Assembly: GCF_008065135.1 (NCBI RefSeq)
Contig: NZ_CP042914.1
Coordinates: 6,243,404 to 6,307,403, forward strand
Direction: 5' to 3'
Length of the DNA stretch: 64,000 nt
Origin: Roseimaritima ulvae
GTDB lineage: Bacteria; Planctomycetota; Planctomycetia; Pirellulales; Pirellulaceae
The position numbers and the translations under genes were made by a program. A model generated the notes under the pieces. That model had not been told where the DNA came from and did not search any database. It saw nothing but the letters and a program-made list of their open reading frames with translations. The stretch's first letter is position 1. Every line of letters begins with the position of its first letter. Shown one piece after another: positions 45,794 to 54,911 of this stretch.

Positions 45794-46349
45794 TGTCCAG
45801 CGAGACGCGCTGACTTCCATGGACTTCGCGATCACCGGCCCTTCAGACGGTCGCCGATGGAAAGTGCACCGGCGAACTGTTGGGGTAGAGTGAAAATGCG
45901 CCGCAAGCGTTTATGGAACAAGCCGCCGAGCGAGTTCAGGACCGACGCGAACCGAATGGAATTGACCGAACCGATATGGAGCAGAAGAACTTTCTTAAAG
46001 ACCCTAGCAAACATTATCCAAGTGTCGATGAATATAGGGCACGCGCACATGACGAGCACAGTCTCCCAGGCGAAATTCGTCAATGAAATATTTAGCATTC
46101 GCGATGTAACTCTGCGGGTTGGTTGAGAAAGGTCGATAAGGTTCCCCTGCGTGCGAACAAAGACAATTTGGCCGATCGCGAAGTTTACCCTCAAACCGGT
46201 CCCCGCGCGCGGCCAAGCAGGCAGGCCGCTGAGTCATTGCCGTATGCTGATGAAACGGCAAACCTAATGCGGAACCTCCGTTCAATGAGTACCGTCGAAT
46301 CGCAAATGTTTAGCGTTGAATATTTATTTTATAATACTGGAAAGTTGCC
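45794..46349. other. Noncoding gap with unassigned short frames
   Basis: Overlapping frames on both strands (about 80-120 residues) show no recognisable family. The mixed frames suggest decayed coding DNA, possibly on the minus strand near 46000-46190. I could not identify it and do not call a gene. Confidence 0.4.
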
Positions 46350-47042
46350 GTGACTACACACAAGGAATTACCAGCGTCTCAACCGGCCGCGATGCGACCG
46401 ATGGAATACGATGTGCTGGGACAACTGGTGCGGGATGTCCGACCTGAAAACACTTTGGAAGTTGGCATGGCCAATGGGCAGAGTACTATTGAAATCTGCC
46501 GGGCTGCCCAGCAAATCGGAGCAGTTAATCATGTTTCGATCGATCCATTTCAGTCCCAACCAGATGGTTGGGGTGGACGCGGTATTACCGCCGTAAACGA
46601 AGCGGGATTCGGTGATGCGGTAGAATTGATCGAAGACTTCGATTACCTTGCCCTACCTAGACTGGTAACGGAGAACCGAAAGTTTGAGTTTATCCTACTC
46701 GATGGCTGGCACTCGTTTGACTTCACCTTAACTGACTTCTTTTTCGCAGACTTGCTGTTAGCGACGGGGGGAGTAGTGGTATTCCATGACTCCGCTTTGC
46801 CAGCAGTCCACAAAGTCTGTCGCTTTGTCGAAACACATAAGGCGTACGAACTTGTGTCGCCACCACCAAGCGTGGAACTCAACTCGATAACTTCAAAGAT
46901 CATACGTCGAGCAGCGACTTTTCTAAAGGGACGCGAGGCTCGCAAAGGCGCGCATTTAAGGCGAACCCGATGGTACAGCCTAGCCGCCTATCGAAAGCTC
47001 AAAGATCTCCAGGTAGGAAACACTTTCTTCGAGAGTTTCTGA
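46350..47042 (+). CDS. SAM-dependent methyltransferase (CmcI/Methyltransf_24-like)
   Basis: This 230-residue protein has NTLEVGMANGQSTIEICRAA near residue 28 (motif I), VSIDPFQSQPDGWGGRG, and FILLDGWHSFDFTLTDFFFA near 112 with the D-G-W-H-S/T-F pattern of Methyltransf_24/CmcI proteins, followed by VVVFHDSALPAV. Such enzymes often methylate sugars in polysaccharide and antibiotic clusters. The start is GTG 46350; no ribosome site stands out. It is isolated between two noncoding gaps. Confidence 0.82.
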   Translation: MTTHKELPASQPAAMRPMEYDVLGQLVRDVRPENTLEVGMANGQSTIEICRAAQQIGAVNHVSIDPFQSQPDGWGGRGITAVNEAGFGDAVELIEDFDYLALPRLVTENRKFEFILLDGWHSFDFTLTDFFFADLLLATGGVVVFHDSALPAVHKVCRFVETHKAYELVSPPPSVELNSITSKIIRRAATFLKGREARKGAHLRRTRWYSLAAYRKLKDLQVGNTFFESF

Positions 47043-47653
47043 TTTTCTGCGATTCTGGCTGTCACCGGACTCAATCGGAAAGCCTGTCAGCTTGGAATCG
47101 CTATGAAGGCAAATGACTCATTTGCTGGAGCAAAGTGTGGTAACGCGTAAGGTGTGTAACTCACCTCGCTCGCGGCGCAAGGCGTTGTCAACGTTGGAAC
47201 ATCCTAGACTCGTGCTAGCAAAGAACAGGAACTTTGAAAGGCGGGCGGCAGCCTGAAGAACAATGCCGCCAATTGCTAATGCAGCGGAGAATGGGCTGCG
47301 GGCTGAGCGAGGTCCCAAAAATTCGCCGCTATCGAACGATACTTGTGTCAATGACACTACAACGAAACCTCGATGCCCGTCACGCTCAACAGCAAGCGGA
47401 GCATCTGCCAGCAGACCAGAGACCTGGCTAGCCTCAAGGCGAGCATTTTGATGTCCTAAAGCTTCGCTGTGACACAATCGAAAACAGCAAGCCTCTGACG
47501 AAATGATGCGAAATGAATTCTTGAGCGGTCTACGTTCGCCCGTTGACTAATCGTAAATAACCCGAGGTCGGCTTGAGCGCCTACTAGCTTTGGCTGTATG
47601 GCGATCTGGGGCTTGTAGTAAATCTCCTAAAATTCAGGTTGGCAAGAGAACAA
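47043..47653. other. Noncoding gap
   Basis: About 600 bases with only short, unrecognised frames and no repeat of the families seen elsewhere in the window. The sequence around 47120-47460 may be decayed coding DNA, but its origin is not identified. Confidence 0.4.
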
Positions 47654-48538
47654 ATGATTAAATACGCTCTACCACCGGTTGCTGCCTACCTCCGGCACTG
47701 TCCTATTGATTGTGGAAAATGGCGTTTGGAGAGAAAGGCAGTTAATTGGGCGCGAACGGCGGGGCATCAGATGGGGGAAAAAACAGTTCGCACGCGCCAG
47801 CATTTTCGAATGAGTCTATGTTTGAACGACTGGGTTGATCAGCATATTTATGCCACCGGCCAATACGAACCAGAGGTCATTCGTGTAGCGCAATCGATCC
47901 TTGGTCCTGGAGATGTCGCTGTTGATATTGGGGCAAACATTGGCTTCTTTAGCCTCCTATTCGCAAGCTGCACAGGTAGGCAGGGGAAAGTCATTTCATT
48001 TGAGGCACAACCTAATGTCTTTCAGCGTCTTTCGCGGAATCGAGATCTGAATCCCGGGTTGATCATCGAATTGAATCAGGTAGCTGCAGCCGGTGTGAAT
48101 GGTACCCTTGAGTTTCATTGTGGACCGGAAGAGCATAGCGGTGTTGGTTCGTTGAGAAATCGCGGAACGGCAAATCAAATAATCTCGGTGCAGTCGGTGC
48201 GTTGCGATGACATGCTGGCCAATATTGAATCGATTCGTTTGATCAAGATTGATGTCGAAGGAGCCGAAAGCCAAGTCCTGGCAGGACTGAACGCAACATT
48301 GACGCGTTGCCATCCAGAATTGTTGGTGGAGGTTTCTGACCACTACCTAAAACAATGTGGCTCCTCTGCCGAGCAGTTGTATTGCACGTTACAGCAACTT
48401 GGGTACCAAATGATTCGCTTGTCTCACGACCGCAACGAGTTAGTTGATGGCAGGAACGATCAACTACCGATTCAGTTCAATGCGCTTTTCACGACCAGAA
48501 AGCAAGTCATTGACGATGTATTGATGATGCGTTCGTGA
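47654..48538 (+). CDS. FkbM-family methyltransferase
   Basis: This 294-residue protein has DVAVDIGANIGFFSLLFA near residue 91 (motif I, D-x-G-A-N-x-G), VISFEAQPNVFQRLSRN near 116 with the acidic E that binds SAM, and LIKIDVEGAESQVLAGL near 198, the diagnostic K-x-D-V/I-E-G-x-E of FkbM enzymes. These typically O-methylate sugars. ATG 47654 is preferred to the upstream TTG at 47639. It is the last gene of the AT-richer block; the following genes are GC-richer again. Confidence 0.9.
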   Translation: MIKYALPPVAAYLRHCPIDCGKWRLERKAVNWARTAGHQMGEKTVRTRQHFRMSLCLNDWVDQHIYATGQYEPEVIRVAQSILGPGDVAVDIGANIGFFSLLFASCTGRQGKVISFEAQPNVFQRLSRNRDLNPGLIIELNQVAAAGVNGTLEFHCGPEEHSGVGSLRNRGTANQIISVQSVRCDDMLANIESIRLIKIDVEGAESQVLAGLNATLTRCHPELLVEVSDHYLKQCGSSAEQLYCTLQQLGYQMIRLSHDRNELVDGRNDQLPIQFNALFTTRKQVIDDVLMMRS

Positions 48539-48669
48539 TTCTTTTTCAATGGTCTACCGAGCGCTGTGGTATTGGCCTTGAATAACACCGATCAGACTCG
48601 TCTCGAAATAAGAGCGCTGAGTTCTTGTCGCCCCTTCGGTTCTCGACGATTCCTCGCATAAGGCGCAGT

Positions 48670-50115
48670 ATGGCGATTCTTCCTCGCAGTTTAGTTGCTC
48701 AAACATCGCTGTCGGTCGGTTGTTTCTTTTCGGACAGCAACTGTCTTTCGCTAGCGAAAGCACCGGCGAACAGCGGCCGGATTGCCGACGAGCGGTTCTC
48801 TCGAATCATTGAACACGCACACGCGAAGGTTCCCTTCTATGTCGACCGCCTCCGGCCAATTCCTCGCCACATAGATACATTGGAGTATTTGGCAACCATC
48901 TCGGTCACCACCAAGGATGATGTCGAGGCTCATTTTCCTGATGGGATGACCGACGACTCAGATCCGGCCGACTGGCGGATGATGTCCACACGCGGCACCG
49001 CTCAGCGTTTGATTACAATCCAGGGGTTCGCCAAACGCGATGCGGTGCGGGCGGCGCAGCTGCGTTCCTTGCGACTCTCCGGCGGCTATCGGCCCGGTAT
49101 GCCGATGGTCGAAATCCCGCCGGAAATCTGTGAGATTGTCTGTGGAGAGGAAGGCGAACAGGAGCAGGGCGTGTTGTCTCACGCTTGGGGCATGCTGCGG
49201 CGCGGCCAACTACGCGACAAGAAGGCTGTCCGAGACCTGCGCGGTTTGGTCGAACGACACTGGATCCTGAATCGAAAAATGTATCCCGGCTTTGGCCGGC
49301 ATGGTTCCCATCCTCCTACCGAAGTGCTGGACGAGTATCTCCTCCGATTGCGGCGCGACCGGCCCTATGTTTTGAAGGCTTTGGCCACGTATCTGGTCGC
49401 CATTGCCCGTCACATCCACACCGAAAACCTCCCCCCGCTCCAGATTCCCGTGATCAAGACGATGGGCAGCCGTGTCACGCCGGGTCAACGCCCACTGCTG
49501 GAACAAGCCTTCGGCGGCGTCTACTGGGACGACTACGGCAGCGCCGAATTCGGCGCGATCGCTTGTGAATGCGAACACCATAACGGCCTTCACGTGTTCG
49601 ATGATTTCTTTATCGTCGAAGTCGTTGACGCCGAAGGCCACCCCGTGGCTGACGGCCAGCGCGGCTGGATTGTAGTCACCGACCTGATGAACACGACCAT
49701 GCCGCTAATTCGCTATAAGATCGGCGACGTCGGTGTGATCGACCATCAGCCATGTGCCTGCGGCCGTTCGGGTCCGCGGATCACGGTGGAGGGCAGGGCA
49801 CACGATACGCTGGTCGATTCTCAAGGCGGCTGGCGGACGACCGATGACGTGGTGGATTTTTTAGAACAATGTCCGGGGGTGGTGGCGGGACAGGTCTGTG
49901 CGCTGGGGTCACAACGATACGAGTTAACGCTGATCGAAGACACCCATGTCGCCTTGGACCAAGAGGCCCTGCGGGAACAGTTCGCGGAGTGGATAGGCGG
50001 TCAGCCCACCGTGAAACTTCAAACGGCCACCACGCTGCGGCCGGAGGCGGGTGGCAAGTTCCGCTATGTACGGGGTGACTTGGAACGTTCCTCCAACCAT
50101 GGTTCCGTCGGTTGA
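48670..50115 (+). CDS. PaaK/CapK-like adenylate-forming enzyme
   Basis: This 481-residue protein belongs to the phenylacetate-CoA ligase-like (CapK) branch of the adenylate-forming enzymes: the ATP/acyl-pocket region around DDYGSAEFGAIACECEHH (about residue 288), MPLIRYKIGDVGVI near 344, and a C-terminal lid with LVDSQGGWRT. The substrate is not predictable, and the P-loop S/T-G rich motif of the canonical family is weak here (MMSTRGTAQRLI). ATG 48670 with an upstream AAGG is used rather than TTG 48625. Its TGA overlaps the start of the aminotransferase, so the two are translationally coupled. It probably activates or transfers an acyl group onto the polysaccharide, which is inference. Confidence 0.78.
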   Translation: MAILPRSLVAQTSLSVGCFFSDSNCLSLAKAPANSGRIADERFSRIIEHAHAKVPFYVDRLRPIPRHIDTLEYLATISVTTKDDVEAHFPDGMTDDSDPADWRMMSTRGTAQRLITIQGFAKRDAVRAAQLRSLRLSGGYRPGMPMVEIPPEICEIVCGEEGEQEQGVLSHAWGMLRRGQLRDKKAVRDLRGLVERHWILNRKMYPGFGRHGSHPPTEVLDEYLLRLRRDRPYVLKALATYLVAIARHIHTENLPPLQIPVIKTMGSRVTPGQRPLLEQAFGGVYWDDYGSAEFGAIACECEHHNGLHVFDDFFIVEVVDAEGHPVADGQRGWIVVTDLMNTTMPLIRYKIGDVGVIDHQPCACGRSGPRITVEGRAHDTLVDSQGGWRTTDDVVDFLEQCPGVVAGQVCALGSQRYELTLIEDTHVALDQEALREQFAEWIGGQPTVKLQTATTLRPEAGGKFRYVRGDLERSSNHGSVG

Positions 50116-51308
50116 TGAATAATGAACTCGCCGATTGCGCGCAGGACTTTCCCGCCTTGCGGTCCATCGACGGCGCTCCGGTCGCTTATCTGGACAGCGC
50201 GGCGACGACGCTTAAACCGCAGTCGGTCGTCGAGGCAATGTGCTGGTTTCTGGAGCAGGGCACTTCGGCGGTGCACCGAGGCGTCCACGCTCGCAGCATC
50301 GAGGCCACCGACCGCTTCGAAGCAACGCGCGAACGTTTGGCACGCTGGTTTGGGGCCGACACCGATGAAATCGTTTTCACCACCGGCGCGACGGCAGCGG
50401 TCAACCTTGTCCGCCGCGGCTGGTCGCCGCTTCGCCGTGTGGCGGTCACGGCCATGGAACATCACAGCAATTTCGTGCCCTGGCTGGATGTGGAACGCTG
50501 CGATGTGATCCCGGTCAGCCCTGAGGGCACGCTTGATCTAAATGCGTTGGAACAAAGTCTTCGCGCGGGTGTCGACTTAGTGGCCGTGACTCACGTCAGC
50601 AATGTTTTGGGCACCATCACCGACCTGCAAACGATTACCGAACTATCCCATCGCCACGGTGCCCGGGTATTGGTCGACGCGGCGCAATCCGCGAGTCATC
50701 ACCCGCCCAATGTGCGGGAGCTGGACCTGGATTTCCTGGTCTGCAGCGGGCATAAAATGCTCGGACCCAGCGGCTGCGGGGCCTTGTTTGTCAAACGAGA
50801 ACTATACGACAACCTGGCACCGGTGGTGTTGGGGGGAAATATGGTCGACCAGGTTTCGACCACTGGCTGGACACCGCAGGCTCCGCCGCAGTGCTACGAA
50901 GCGGGAACGCCAGCGATCGAGAGCATCATCGGTTGGGGAGCAGCGGTCGAATACCTGCAACAACACGGGATTGCCGCAATTCAACAGCAACTCGAACGGT
51001 TGACACGTGAGTTGGTCAACCGATTGGAAGCGATCCCCGGCCTAACGCTACTGGGGCCGACGGACGTTCGCCGCGGACCGCTGGCAAGTTTTCATATCGA
51101 CGGTTTAGAAGCTGCGGCGATCGCCAAGATCTTAAGTCAGCGCGATCGGATATACGTGCGTTCCGGTTTTCATTGTGCGCAACCGCTGCACGAGCATCTC
51201 GGCCTGCGTCCCTCGGTCCGTGCAAGTCTGCAGATCTACAACAGCGAAGACGATCTCGATCGTCTCGCCCGAACACTGCAGTCGATTGCCAAGTTACGGA
51301 TGATGTAA
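50115..51308 (+). CDS. Class V aminotransferase, SufS-like
   Basis: This PLP enzyme of 397 residues resembles group II cysteine desulfurases: YLDSAATTLKPQSVVEAM near residue 25, TTGATAAVNLV near 88, AMEHHSNFVPW near 113, VDAAQSASHHP near 188, the PLP-binding Lys214 in CSGHKMLGPSG and the catalytic-loop Cys354 in RSGFHCAQPLHE. No SufE, SufU or SufBCD genes are nearby. Its translational coupling to the PaaK-like gene and its position in a polysaccharide locus suggest a dedicated role other than general Fe-S assembly, for example supplying sulfur or an amino group to the same substrate; this is speculative. Confidence 0.85.
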   Translation: MNNELADCAQDFPALRSIDGAPVAYLDSAATTLKPQSVVEAMCWFLEQGTSAVHRGVHARSIEATDRFEATRERLARWFGADTDEIVFTTGATAAVNLVRRGWSPLRRVAVTAMEHHSNFVPWLDVERCDVIPVSPEGTLDLNALEQSLRAGVDLVAVTHVSNVLGTITDLQTITELSHRHGARVLVDAAQSASHHPPNVRELDLDFLVCSGHKMLGPSGCGALFVKRELYDNLAPVVLGGNMVDQVSTTGWTPQAPPQCYEAGTPAIESIIGWGAAVEYLQQHGIAAIQQQLERLTRELVNRLEAIPGLTLLGPTDVRRGPLASFHIDGLEAAAIAKILSQRDRIYVRSGFHCAQPLHEHLGLRPSVRASLQIYNSEDDLDRLARTLQSIAKLRMM

Positions 51309-51320
51309 CGACCGCGCCAA

Positions 51321-51402
51321 GTAGCGTGGGCCCCCGGCCCGTGAAAAGTAGCATGGGTCCCCGGCCCGTGAAAAGTAGCATGGGTCCCCGGCCCGTGTGC
51401 CA
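51321..51402. repeat. Three B repeats
   Basis: Three B copies (gtagcatgggtccccggcccgtg type, the first with gtagcgtgggccc) are separated by aaaa. They lie right after the aminotransferase stop and are the first intergenic repeats of the A/B families seen since 17.4 kb. Confidence 0.88.
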
Positions 51403-51704
51403 CGCACTTACCGGGGCTTAACAGCCCCGGCAGAGGTTCTGCCGACCCTCCGGGCCTAATTCCGGTCCCCAGCGCCACAGCCTTGCTCGTATTGCAATCC
51501 GTCGGCAACCCATTTCACGTTCCACGCTGCCCAAAAGTGGCTCAGAATCACACCGCTTATTTGCCACACCTCCCAAGCGGTGACGGGAGGTCGCCATGCT
51601 CGCGTGCCGTGCTACCAAAATCAGGCCTCTTTCATGGCATGCAGTAAACCGTCCAAACTCTGGCGAGTTCGGCTACGCAAGACTTTGCTCGGACACGAGA
51701 ATTG
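51403..51704. other. Noncoding stretch with a half D repeat
   Basis: A ggggcttaacagccccggca hairpin lies near 51414-51433 and a reversed D half repeat (ccaaactctggcgagttcgg) at 51653-51676. Nothing else is supported. Confidence 0.5.
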
Positions 51705-52970
51705 ATGGATCGACTGATTGTATTTTCCGATGATTGGGGGCGGCATCCGTCAAGTTGCCAGCACTTGATTCGCCAGTTGCTGCCCACCACCGAGGTGACT
51801 TGGGTCAACACCATCGGCATGCGGCCCCCGCGACTGGATCTGCTGACCGCCCGACGCGGCCTGGAAAAGATCGCCAGTTGGGCACGCCGAAGCGAAGCCA
51901 AGGTCGTTGTTCGCTCCGCGAACACAACGGAGGCACCAGAGAAAGCAGTGGAGCACGTGCAGGCCTCGCAACTCGATTCTCGCAACTCGCATCTCGCCTC
52001 CCCCACCGTCATCGATGCCAAAATGTGGCCGTGGATGACACATACTTGGGATCGCTGGCTGAATCAAAAATTGCTCTGCAGGCAATTGCACGAGGCGGCC
52101 GAGGGGGCGGTTGCGATCACCACGATCCCGATCGTCACCGATCTGATCGGGACGCTGCCCGCATCCAAGTGGGTTTACTACTGCGTCGACGATTTTTCAG
52201 TCTGGCCGGGACTCGACGGCAAGACGCTGGGGCGCATGGAAGATGCGTTACTGCCCCAGATGGATCGGATCGTCTGCGTCAGTGACACGCTGGCTGAGGG
52301 CATTCGCAAACGCGGTCAAGACTGCGAAGTGCTCACGCACGGCGTCGACCTAGCGTTTTGGCAGCAACCGACTCCCTCGCCTCCCACGCCCCAGTCCCCA
52401 CTCCCGGCGCTCCGCTCGCCTACCGTTCTGTTCTGGGGCGTGGTCGATCGTCGGATGAATGTGGACTGGATGCTGGCGCTGGCCGACTCCCTCGACGAAG
52501 GGCAGATCGTGCTGGCCGGCCCGCAACAGGATCCGGATCCCAGGTTGGCCCAGCACGAGCGAATCCAGCTGCTCGGACCGGTTCCCTTTGAACAGTTACC
52601 TGAACTAGCGCGGCAAGCCGGCGTGCTGATCATGCCCTATGCGGACCTGCCCGTGACCCGCGCCATGCAGCCGCTGAAGTTGAAGGAATACCTGGCGACT
52701 CTGAAGCCGGTGGTCGTCTCGCCCCTGCCGGCGATTCGAGGCTGGGAGGAATTTTTGCATGTCGCCCACGATGCGGAACAGTTCATCGCGCTGGTCAAGC
52801 AGCAGATAGCGAATGCGGCGGGAGGCGAAGATTCGGAAGCGAAGCCGATCGATCTGGCGGCCTTGAAAGATCGTTTGCGAGCCGAATCGTGGAGTGCCAA
52901 AGCGGAACGGTTGATGGAAATGATAGATTCCTATCCGCCGCAGGGCACTAGCCGATCCCTTTCAAGCTAG
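51705..52970 (+). CDS. Glycosyltransferase (GT4-like)
   Basis: This 421-residue protein has the GT-B layout: N-terminal LIVFSDDWGRHPSSCQHLI, WVYYCVDDFSVWPGLDGKT near residue 157, and a donor domain with TVLFWGVVDRRMNVDWMLAL near 240 and PLKLKEYLATLKPVVVSPLP near 323, resembling the exosortase-associated sugar transferases of the UDP-galactopyranose mutase/GT4 neighbourhood type. Two stretches look like translated repeat DNA: about residues 88-98 (51968-51998, actcgcaactcgcatctcgc type) and about 221-238 (52367-52420, a Pro/Ser/Thr-rich run PTPSPPTPQSPLPALRSP). Both are in frame and at domain boundaries. ATG 51705 is preferred to TTG 51702. Confidence 0.82.
   Translation: MDRLIVFSDDWGRHPSSCQHLIRQLLPTTEVTWVNTIGMRPPRLDLLTARRGLEKIASWARRSEAKVVVRSANTTEAPEKAVEHVQASQLDSRNSHLASPTVIDAKMWPWMTHTWDRWLNQKLLCRQLHEAAEGAVAITTIPIVTDLIGTLPASKWVYYCVDDFSVWPGLDGKTLGRMEDALLPQMDRIVCVSDTLAEGIRKRGQDCEVLTHGVDLAFWQQPTPSPPTPQSPLPALRSPTVLFWGVVDRRMNVDWMLALADSLDEGQIVLAGPQQDPDPRLAQHERIQLLGPVPFEQLPELARQAGVLIMPYADLPVTRAMQPLKLKEYLATLKPVVVSPLPAIRGWEEFLHVAHDAEQFIALVKQQIANAAGGEDSEAKPIDLAALKDRLRAESWSAKAERLMEMIDSYPPQGTSRSLSS
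51968..51998. repeat. In-frame simple repeat within a glycosyltransferase
   Basis: actcgattctcgcaactcgc and following bases repeat an ac/ttcgc motif similar to the intergenic run at 17820-17835. Confidence 0.55.
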
Positions 52971-53269
52971 CATCAACAACTTCCCCAGGCCGAAGGCCGA
53001 CACAGCCCCTGCCGGCGATATCAACCGCCGGTACCAGATGAAGCGAGCGAAAGGCCGGACGCCGACACGGCCAGGAACGACTTTGTGTCGCCCTCCGGGC
53101 TAGCGGATTGCTTGCACCTCCCACCGGTGGCTCACGCCACCGGCAGAGGCTATGTCGCCCTCCGGGCTAGCGGTGTATTGCTCGCTCGTGGCTCTTGCTT
53201 GAAAGGGCCCAACGCTAACCCACGGTTACCGTTGTCAACGATGCGCGCGAAAACCGGTCGCTTAGCGCG
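52971..53269. other. Noncoding stretch with repeat E
   Basis: Two copies of tgtcgccctccgggctagcg occur at 53086-53106 and 53153-53173, separated by a caccggtggctcacgccacc hairpin. They resemble the A/B-type palindromic repeats in being short, GC-rich and intergenic. No gene supported. Confidence 0.6.
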
Positions 53270-54748
53270 ATGCGGTTGATGACTCTCACTCCGCGAATTC
53301 ATATGCATTCTTCCCCTCACAACTTCGCACATCCAGTCACCGCCGCATTGGTGGGCGTGCTACTGCTCGCGGGCTGCGTCCCTGCTCCATCCTCGAAGAT
53401 CTCCTCTCGCGGAGACCGCGAAACGGAGCAGGCTACAGCCCCTGCGGTTGCGCCTCCAACTCGCACCCTGGAACAGCGGCTGGGCACGGTCTTCCGACCC
53501 TTTGATGGAGACTCGGATTGGTCGTTGGAGATCGAGCGTATTCCGATTCCTGATTTCCCGGGCACCTACGCGATTTGGGGCGCCAGCGGACGTTACGACA
53601 GCGGCAACATGCTGTTCGGCGTATCCACGGTCTCGACCCCCGATGCACCGCGACCTTCCGCACGGGTCTACAAGTATGAACCGGCCACGGACCGGTTGCA
53701 GTTGATCGGTGACGTGGTCGGCAAACTTGACGACCTGGGGCTGGCGCGTGAAGAAACGCATCGCCTGAACGGCGGCGGCAGAATTGTCTCCGACCAGCAG
53801 GAAGGCAAGCCGACCGTTTGCCGTGAGTGCCAGATGAAGGTGCATTCCAAATTTGTCACCATGGACGACGGCTATACGTATTTCACGTCGATGGACGAGT
53901 GGAATGAGCGAGAAGACGGTTCGCAGCTACCACACTGGGGCTCCCATTTCTGGCGGCATCGCGAAGGCGAAGACTGGGAAAAACTACACAGTGTCCCCGA
54001 AGCGATGATCGCCGTCAGTGGTGTGGGACGTTATCTGTTCGCGCTCGGGTACTACGGGCACGTCGTGTATCGCTATGACACGCAGACCGGTGACTGGAAG
54101 CGGACCAAGGTGGGTTCCTACAAGGGGCACATTTCCCGCAATTTCTTTTCCGACGACCGGGGGCATGTGTTTGTGCCCCGCTTGTCCGCCGGGATGGACG
54201 AGAACAAGAAGCTGGACGCCAGCGTCGCGTTGGTCGAGCTCGATGCGGATTTGCAGGAGATCGCAGCAACGCCGCTAAAACATTATCCGGTCACCGGGAA
54301 TGCTCAATCGCACGGCATTGTGGCATTCGCTCACCTGGCCGATGGTTCCATCGCGGCCACCACGTCCGCGGGATTTTTATATCGAGTCCAACCGACCGCC
54401 GGCGGTGGCTCCGACGTGCAGCCGCTGGGCTGGTTTCATCCCGATGGACAATCTTATGCCGCTTCGCTGTTCCCGGTCGACGGCGAACGGTGGTTGTGTG
54501 GCGCCGCCCAGCGCAAAGGTAATCCATCGCCCGAGTGGGTGGTCTACGACCTGAACTCCCAACGCTCGCTTACCGTTCCCTTTGAAATCAAGAATCCGCC
54601 GGAACATGGCATGAAAGCGGTGCTGCTGTACGGATCCAATTCGCGCGACGACGATGGCAACTACTATGTGGTCGGCGGTTACAAGACTTTGGATGGAACG
54701 CGGCATCTGCCGCTATGTCTAAAAGTGGCGATGACAAAGCAGCCATGA
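53270..54748 (+). CDS. Putative beta-propeller lipoprotein
   Basis: This 492-residue protein has a type II signal peptide: a hydrophobic run ending in LLLAGC, with the lipobox Cys at residue 36, followed by a Ser/Thr/Pro linker. The rest contains repeated short beta-type blocks of about 45 residues with W/Y-G and D-G turns (YRYDTQTGDWKRTKVGSYKG is one), suggestive of a six- or seven-bladed propeller. No catalytic motif is recognised and I cannot name a family. Conserved-looking cysteines at CRECQ may bind metal. It could be a carbohydrate-binding or sensing component of the locus. ATG 53303 would give a shorter, equally plausible signal peptide. Confidence 0.6.
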   Translation: MRLMTLTPRIHMHSSPHNFAHPVTAALVGVLLLAGCVPAPSSKISSRGDRETEQATAPAVAPPTRTLEQRLGTVFRPFDGDSDWSLEIERIPIPDFPGTYAIWGASGRYDSGNMLFGVSTVSTPDAPRPSARVYKYEPATDRLQLIGDVVGKLDDLGLAREETHRLNGGGRIVSDQQEGKPTVCRECQMKVHSKFVTMDDGYTYFTSMDEWNEREDGSQLPHWGSHFWRHREGEDWEKLHSVPEAMIAVSGVGRYLFALGYYGHVVYRYDTQTGDWKRTKVGSYKGHISRNFFSDDRGHVFVPRLSAGMDENKKLDASVALVELDADLQEIAATPLKHYPVTGNAQSHGIVAFAHLADGSIAATTSAGFLYRVQPTAGGGSDVQPLGWFHPDGQSYAASLFPVDGERWLCGAAQRKGNPSPEWVVYDLNSQRSLTVPFEIKNPPEHGMKAVLLYGSNSRDDDGNYYVVGGYKTLDGTRHLPLCLKVAMTKQP

Positions 54749-54809
54749 GATCGATTAAATCGCTGCTCCCCAGAGGGCGTGCGATCTACAACATGCGAGC
54801 CCCCCTTTC

Positions 54810-54884
54810 GTAGCATGGGCCCCTGGCCCGTGACACATTGAGATTCTTAGCGACGGCCTTCCACGGGCCAGGGGCCCATGCTAC
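54810..54884. repeat. Inverted B-repeat pair
   Basis: A B repeat at 54810-54832 and its inverted copy at 54862-54884 enclose about 29 bases, the same arrangement as one unit of the 15.9-16.6 kb array. It sits between the lipoprotein and VanZ-like genes. Confidence 0.88.
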
Positions 54885-54911
54885 GACCTCGGCCACGGCC
54901 ATTCTCTCTCG

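Noticed and set aside
45832-46285. Minus-strand frames of 93-120 codons
   Set aside because: They overlap each other in different frames and match no family I recognise; at most decayed DNA.
50115-51308. Part of a Suf iron-sulfur operon
   Set aside because: No SufB, SufC, SufD, SufE or SufU neighbour is present in the window.
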